Below, one piece after another: positions 57,844 through 64,000 of a stretch of DNA of 64,000 nucleotides. The position numbers were made by a program, and so were the translations under genes. A model generated the notes under the pieces. It saw only the letters and a program-made list of their open reading frames with translations, was not told the DNA's origin and did not search any database. The DNA is from Allomyces macrogynus ATCC 38327 (taxonomy: Eukaryota; Blastocladiomycota; Blastocladiomycetes; Blastocladiales; Blastocladiaceae): positions 595,571 through 659,570 of the forward strand of contig GG745340.1 in the NCBI GenBank assembly GCA_000151295.1. The letters are read 5' to 3'. The first letter of the stretch is position 1. Each line of letters starts with the position of its first letter.

Positions 57844-58237
57844 TCGTGCGCACTTCACGGTGCCGCGTTCAGTTTTCTGTTTCGTATCGTCGTTCCTTCA
57901 GCCCTATATTTTCTGCCACCAAGACCATAAAACATTCGTCTGTTTCGAGAAAAAGACCGGAGGGCAAGATGTTTCGGTCTGTCGTGGACCGGAGGCCGGG
58001 TGATCCAGCGGCCGGTCATGCAGAATGCCTTGACCTTGCAGCACGCGTGCTCCCGACAAGTTGCGCCAACCTGCTGCTGATCACACCTCATCACACACCA
58101 GAACCAAGCTCCTACCCCCCTGGGGACGCTCTCCTCGCGCGTCGGATCCCCGTACATATAAACTGGACCTGCCCCCCCGCGCGCGCGTTATCTCCCCGAC
58201 CTGCCCAACTCTCTGCAACGTTCAAACAACGACCACC
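57844..58237. other. LTA4H promoter region
   Basis: This region contains a TATA box (58157-58162) 76 nt upstream of the LTA4H start, and no supported gene. Confidence 0.5.
58157..58162 (+). promoter_or_regulatory. TATA box of LTA4H
   Basis: TATAAA within GTACATATAAACTGG lies 76 nt upstream of the ATG at 58238. Confidence 0.7.
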
Positions 58238-60578
58238 ATGGCCCGCATCTGCCCCGACGACCCCAACTCGTTTGCCAACACCGACGTGGCGCACACGACG
58301 CACATCGACCTGCACCTGCAAGCCGACTTTGACCAGAAGATCCTGCATGGGTCGGTCACGCTGACCATCGAGCTCGCCAAGGGCGCCGACGAGGTCGTGC
58401 TCGACACGTCGTTTATCGACATCCAGGGCGCCGCGCTCGTCAACGAAAACGATTGTGTCCCGCTCGAGTACGAGCTGCACGAGCGCGATGCCAAGTTTGG
58501 TTCGGCGCTGGCCATCAAGCTGCCCGAGGGCACGGCCGACGAGGACACGACTGTCCTGATCCGCGTCGAGTACGCGACCACCGACAAGTGCACGGCCGGC
58601 CAGTGGCTCGCGCCGGAGCAGACGGTTGGCGGCGTGCACCCCTACTTTTTCACGCAGTGCCAGGTGCGATCGCTTTCGCTCGCTTCTTTCTGGTCCTTGG
58701 GTGCCGGTGTGCTGATCTCGATTCGCTGTTGCTTTGGTCCCAATTCTGCAGGCGATCCACGCCCGTTCCCTGCTGCCGTGCCAGGACACGCCGTCGCTCA
58801 AGGTCACTTACTCGGCGTCGATCACGGTCGCGGCACCGCTGCGCGCGCTCATGTCGGCGCTCCAGGAGGGCGAGTCGGACGTGTCGGAGCACGGCCTGCG
58901 CACGTTTGTTTTCCGCCAGCCGACCAAGATCCCCTGTTACTTAATTGCAATGGCGGTTGGCAACCTCGAGGGCATTGAGGTGGGCCCACGCTCGACCGTC
59001 TACTCGGAGCCCGAAATGGTCGAGGCCGCTGCCGCCGAGTTTTCCGAGGTAGAGAAGATTATCGAGGTCGGCGAGAAGCTCGTCATGCCCTACGAGTGGG
59101 GCCGCTACGACCTGCTCGTGCTGCCGTCGTCCTTGTGCGTATTTTTTTGACGTCGCGTCTTCTGATTTTGCGTTGCCCATGCTGACCGCTCCTATGTGCC
59201 CCAACCGGTAGCCCCTACGGCGGTATGGAGAACCCGTGCCTGACGTTTGTGACGCCGACGCTGCTGGCCGGCGACAAGTCGCTCGTCGATGTGATTGTTC
59301 ACGAATTCGCGCACAGCTACGCCGGCAACCTGGTCACGTCCAAGAACTGGCAGAACTTCTGGCTGAACGAGGGCTGGACCGTGTTTTTGGAACGCAAGTT
59401 CATCGCCGAGCTCCACGGCGAGCCGCACCGCCAGTTTGGCGCCATTCTCGGTCAGCGTGCACTCCGCGAGGCAATCGACCACTATGGTGAGGACCATCCG
59501 TTCACGTGCCTGTGGATCAAGCTCGACGGCGAGGACCCGGACGATTCGTTCTCGTCGGTCCCGTACGAGAAGGGTTTCTCGCTGCTCTACTACCTCGGTA
59601 TGTGATTTGTGCTGCTTTGTTGATCCCGGCCACCCGCGCACGCTTTCTCACACTTCCGTCTGCCACTGTAGAGCAACTGCTCGGCGAGGAGGCCTTTGCC
59701 ATGTACACCAAGGCCTACTTCAAGAACTTTGCCGGCAAGTCCATCGACACCGAGGAGTGGAAGCAGTTCCTGTTCGACTTCATGGACCATTACTTTGGCC
59801 AGGAGAAGATCGACCTGCTCAAGAAGGTGGACTGGGACGCGTGGCTCCACCAACCTGGTCAGGTACGCACACACTCGCTTTCTTTCGACCTCGTCCACCA
59901 CTTTCTGCGTCTGACGCTGTGATTTGACCCATCTGTAGCCGCCGGTCGCCAATCACTACGACGAGACGCTCGCTCGCCAGTGCATTGACCTGGCTGACCG
60001 CTGGGATGCCGCGCGCTCGTCCGAGGACGCGCTCGAGGAGTTTTCCGAGGGAGATATTGCCGACTTTACCTCACCCCAAGTTGGTCTGTTTTGGCCCTGC
60101 CAGTTTTCACTCTGAGTGAACGATGACTGACTGATCACTGTGGGCTCCCGGTGTTTCTAGTCGTCTTCCTCGAGAAGCTCGGCGCCAAGGACCCCTTCCC
60201 GCACACGCACATTGCCAAGATGGACGAGCTCTACAAGCTCACCGACTCGCACAACGGCGAGATCCGTCTGCGCTGGCACACGATCTGCCTCCGTACGTTT
60301 TTCTTTCGATTTTTTCCGCACATTCTCCACCCCGCTAGTGCACCTCATTGACCAGCCGCGCCCGACTGTTTCCAGAGGCGAGCTACAAGCCCATCTACCC
60401 GCACGTTGCGCAGTTCCTGTCAGAGGTTGGTCGTATGAAGTACGTGCGCCCGCTCTTCCGTCTGCTCGACAAGGCCGAGGACGGTCACGACCTGGCCATC
60501 GAGACGTTTGACAAGCTGCGCAAGACCTACCACCCGATTTGCGCGACCATGGTTGCCAAGGACCTGAACGTCGAGTAG
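58238..60578 (+). CDS. LTA4H: Leukotriene A4 hydrolase-type aminopeptidase (M1)
   Basis: Seven exons (58238-58663, 58752-59134, 59212-59597, 59672-59862, 59939-60083, 60161-60292 and 60376-60578) encode 621 residues (human LTA4H has 611). Landmarks are [19 protein letters not shown], the exopeptidase motif [10 protein letters not shown], and the zinc site [10 protein letters not shown] with the third ligand in [12 protein letters not shown]. The C-terminal helical domain is complete. The fungal enzyme is a zinc aminopeptidase with possible epoxide hydrolase activity. The exon 5 donor GTCTGT is atypical but gives the family sequence. The gene ends in TAG. Confidence 0.95.
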
Positions 60579-60779
60579 AGGCTGTGGAGGTTTTGTTGCC
60601 GATTTCTCTTTTAGTCTGATACATTTTCTTTTTGAAACCGCTGCACAGCCGAGGCCAGCAACCAAGACATATGCGCGGACCTGCAAGTTGCTCGACGTTT
60701 CAATTTTCTCACGGCAACATTCGCCCGACCAGCACGGAAATGACAGCGCCGCTATCACTCTCCACCCTCACTTCTCGCA
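60579..60779. other. 3' flank of LTA4H
   Basis: A/T-rich 3' flank. No gene is seen. Confidence 0.4.
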
Positions 60780-60925
60780 CCACGGCCCAAACACGGCGTC
60801 CATGGCCAGAAGTGCAAAGCTTTGTTGATCGTCGGCACGCGCGTGTTGGAACAATCCTTGGCGTCGTCGTACCCGGGAGTCGAGACCTTGCACGTTAGCT
60901 CGCACTCTCCACCATGGCCTGGTTG
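60780..60925 (-). pseudogene. Fragment of a class 3 lipase C terminus
   Basis: The minus strand reads AKDCSNTRVPTINKALHF and, after a frame change, LAMDAVFGPWCEK. The intact lipase at 63424 ends ADDCSNSRVPTIN...AMDVVFGPWC. The catalytic Ser part is not found upstream, so this is a truncated, frameshifted duplicate 2.5 kb from its relative and on the same strand. Confidence 0.75.
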
Positions 60926-61690
60926 CGCACGTGTCATGAGCATGAGGGGCCGCAAGCCGGACTGGCAAACTTTTTGTCGCCCCCCTCTCGCCGTCTCCAG
61001 CTCATGCCTTGCGGGGTGTGGAGAAAGAAGTGCTCAACTTGCCAACCATTGGCGCAGCCGTTCGTGACGAGCCAGGTGTTGGTATGTGTGCTTTCTGCAT
61101 ACGCTGATGATCCACGGTTCGAAAACCAGCACCGTCACGTTGGCCGCCGTCTATGGTTCGGTTTTACGGCAGAGAACAATAACTTTGACTGCGTGATTCG
61201 AACAATGAGTGGGGAACAGCGGAATCATGAACCAACGCTCAAAAATTCATACTGTCTGACAAATTTGTGACGGTGGCGTGCTCTCTGCCGCAATTCGTTG
61301 GCCAATGCGCACATTTGATAAACCTCGAGGGTTCTTCAAGGGCGCTCCTCGATTAGAACCAGCGGCATGGCGCGCGCTGTTTTCGAGGAAGGCATTCATG
61401 GTAGGTACCAGCATCCTCGGCTTTCTTGAGACGTGCTGGCGGCGCTCACCTTCGTGAGTGCGAGAGAGCGCCTTGCTCACACCAGAAGAGTGACACCAAA
61501 AAGTACAAAGGCGCCACGCCGTGCACCCACATCTAAAAATTTCTTTTCTTGCGTGAAAGCATCAGCGATCGTTCCCCGGTGCGTGGTTTGCCTGTCGCTG
61601 ATAAACCAATGAGCGGCCTTGACTTGCACCCCGCCTTTGACACGAGCCAAATCGTTTGAAATCCAAGCCTGTTTGAAACGGCATAATCAA
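60926..61690. other. Intergenic, no gene supported
   Basis: The sequence is less GC-rich than the gene-dense part of the window and has no recognisable open frame. It may be decayed coding sequence. Confidence 0.4.
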
Positions 61691-62720
61691 AGCTACGGCA
61701 ACACGACCACAATGACCTTCATCTTCAGCTCCTCCATGGCGGCCATATTGACGAACGTGTGGGGCGCGAAATGCACGGCCATCCGGACCAACGGTCCAGT
61801 GCGAATTGCCGCTGCATGCGCAATCAAAGCCCGTAAGACATGGTCGACGACCTGATTGGTCTTGATCATCAGCGCGCGCAGCGAAATCGGTAGCGCTTTA
61901 ATCCATGCGACTGATTTATCGGCGACCAGCGACCCGCAAGAGAGTTCGAGCGTCCTGAGCCCGTGGTGCAGCGGCAGATGCTGGGACTACTGGGGCGACT
62001 GTGCCGTGAAGCAGTTCCCACTCAAGTCAACGTGCTGCAACGATGGCGGCCTCTGAGCGCATACTATGTCGGCATCGGTCAGCTCGCTGCGGTGCAATGC
62101 CAGAGTAACAAGATGGGGCGTTAATCGGCGAGCAATGCACGTAAACGTGAACGTCCCGCCCTGCGACCGGCCTTCAAGATTCACTCACGTCTGCAATCGA
62201 CAGCGACAGACACTCAATGCGCGCTCGAGTCCGTCCGGACAAGCCGAAGAAGCAGAGCATCCATTTATCAAGGCAAGACGGGGCAAGGTTGGCACAATTT
62301 GAAGCTGATCAAAAGGGTCGACTTTCCACAAGTCGAGCGAGATGGTCAACTTGCGCGCGGCGAGCGGGAGGTGTTCGATCACATTCGTCAGGTCAAACAA
62401 ATGCATTTCTCTTTCGTTTTCATCGTGCTAGTGGTCGTCAGGTGATTCCCAACGAACTGCGTAAATGGACAGGTTCAAGCCCTCCACCATGTCGGAAAGC
62501 CAGGGCCAGTTGCATGCAGTTGCTCAGGGTGATGAAGCGGCCCCTCCAACCGACGCCAATAGAGAAGCGAAATTTGCGAGCCCCGTGCGAGGCAGGGCCA
62601 AGAAAACTCCATCAAAGTGCAGAAGTGTCAGCTGTGCTTGCTCAAGCGTCAAATTGGCCAGCTTGTCCAACGTTGGAAGGATGCGGGCGGGCGCTGTTAT
62701 GGCTGGCGGCATCGCCGTAA
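61691..62720 (-). pseudogene. Leucine-rich-repeat gene remnant
   Basis: Minus-strand pieces show LRR-like text: LDKLANLTLEQAQLTLLHF, LVTLALHRSELTD, LQHVDLSGNCF, LRTLELSCGSLVADKSVAWI and LRALMIKTN. The pieces at 62406-61987 and on to about 61790 share one frame but are cut by TGA at 62185-62187 and TAG at 61987-61989. The TGA overlaps a GTGAGT that could be an intron donor, so a spliced gene is not excluded. No start or F-box was found. Confidence 0.5.
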
Positions 62721-63423
62721 TACAACTGCTCGTTTGGCACGGGCAAGAGAAGCCAATGATATAACGCTTTCACAACCACGTCAGCGCACAAGTACGGGCT
62801 CACGGGCAACAGCGAGCAGTCGCTGGTGCGCAATGGCAGGAGCATGGAAATGTCACTTGCTGTCCTGCATTGGCACTCCCATTTCTAAGCACATATCGGC
62901 CCATTCTGTTTCTTGACCCGATCATCGACAATCTCAGAGTGTGCTCAATGCGTGAACGTTTCAGGCAAGAACCACTCGCATGATACAAGCGCCAGAGGGT
63001 GTTTTGACCGAAGAGAATGACCCGACGTCGCGTTACGTGATGTGGCAATGGTTGCGGATTCCACTTTCCTTCAGCGCAAACCGGTGTGATTTGGCGCTAT
63101 GAAAGCGATATGAAAAGTCTTCTTTGAGCAGCAATGGGTTTGAGCGAAGTGAAGTGTCAGCTGCCAGCACTCAACATTAGCGCAAACCAGAAAATAACTC
63201 TGAAATGAAGCATCACATTTCAGCAAAGCGCGGGCCACAGCAGCCCGTCCGTCATCCTCTATTCCTGGAGAAATACGGCTGGTTCCCCATCATCCGACCC
63301 GGGAAACCGCCCCACATTCTCACATTGCAAACACACTCGTCAGCATCCACCGCGACCACGTCCAGCGCGTCTGCGTCGGACGCTTCTACACCTCCACCGT
63401 TTTTCGTTTACCGTCTAGTTCGT
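62721..63423. other. Intergenic, no gene supported
   Basis: Mixed composition with several short frames and nothing recognisable on either strand. Confidence 0.4.
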
Positions 63424-64000
63424 CTAGCACCATGGGCCAAACACGACGTCCATGGCCATCAGGTGCGACACGATGTTGATGGTCGGCACGCGCGAGTTCG
63501 AGCAATCGTCGGCCTCGTTCGAGCCGGTCGTCGTGCACTGGTAGACCTTGGAGTTGATCTCGTAGTTCTCACCGCGATGGTGAGCGTAGCCCCAGCTGCG
63601 CAGCGGAATGTGCGGCACGACATCATCCTCGTGCACGAAGCGAGAAATCTCAAACGACTGGTTCGACACGTAGGAAGCAAACGTCGGGTTACCCACGCGC
63701 GGCTCGCCGTACGTGTAGACGGCCAGCTGCGAGTCGGGGATCGAGAGCGTGCGGCGCAGGTCAAGCGCGGCAAGAACGGCCATGGCCTAGTCATGGACGC
63801 AAACAATATGAAATGATGGTGAGCTGATGTCGTCCAAACTAAACGCTCTCCACCCGTCGAAAGATCAAATGGTTTACAACGTACACCACCAAGCGAGTGC
63901 CCCGTCACGTATACCTTGAAGGTCGGGTACCGCGAGCGCGCCGACTTGACGTATGAGACAACCTCGCTCTTGCCAACGGCCCAAGTGTCCCAAAAGCCGG
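63424..64000 (-). CDS. Class 3 lipase, cut by window end
   Basis: Two exons are visible: 64000-63885 (partial) and 63786-63424, giving about 159 residues of the C-terminal half. The nucleophile motif GHSLGG is followed by AMAVLAALDLR. GEPRVGNPTFASYV and the Asp region HEDDVVPHIP come next, then the His region SHLMAMDVVFG, as in secreted fungal triacylglycerol lipases of the Rhizomucor type. Two Cys residues near the end (DDCSNSRVP and GPWC) suggest disulphides. The N terminus and any signal peptide lie beyond the window. Confidence 0.9.

Overview
The window is nuclear DNA from a GC-rich, intron-dense fungus. Almost every gene is split by 50-100 bp introns that begin GTACG, GTGCG or GTTCG and end in TAG or CAG. 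A myosin-motor chitin synthase and Crh-type wall transglycosylases place it in Fungi. An apparent WDPCP/Fritz homolog, a cilium-assembly gene absent from non-flagellated fungi, points to a zoosporic lineage. Blastocladiomycota or chytrid is my inference; I cannot prove it. There are two assembly gaps (20884-21372 and 47383-47482) and several places where homology jumps frame, so base-level errors must be kept in mind.

Layout. 1-6.5 kb: an ankyrin-repeat gene and isocitrate lyase. 6.8-9.9 kb: a ruined ABCC transporter. 10.3-16 kb: URB1/Npa1, with a frameshifted 3' end. 16-17 kb: a DUF1295 membrane protein. 17.6-29.1 kb: a cell-wall block, with a Crh-like GH16 gene, a class V/VII-type chitin synthase and a second Crh-like GH16 gene. 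29.4-35.2 kb: a Ty1/copia retrotransposon in minus orientation, with identical 187-bp LTRs, a CCGCA target duplication, a primer site matching the anticodon arm of initiator tRNA-Met, and two lesions in its coding frame. 35.3-54.9 kb: a dense run of housekeeping genes (WDPCP, DUS2, ERV1/ALR, SDHAF3, proteasome beta-4, eS30, glycine-cleavage T-protein, Nopp140/SRP40, CHMP3/VPS24, an RRM mRNA-export-type protein), with an unusual fusion of a CDP-glycerol-transferase-like domain to an endonuclease/exonuclease/phosphatase domain at 48.8-51.6 kb. 55-57.8 kb: a broken TARBP1/Trm3-like gene lacking SpoU motifs. 58-60.6 kb: leukotriene A4 hydrolase. 60.6-64 kb: gene remnants and a class 3 lipase cut by the window end.

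Functional themes are ribosome biogenesis (URB1, Nopp140, eS30), mitochondrial biogenesis (ERV1, SDHAF3, T-protein), tRNA modification (DUS2, the broken Trm3-like gene) and wall synthesis. Exon borders were assigned by hand from splice consensus, frame continuity and remembered family alignments. No search was run.
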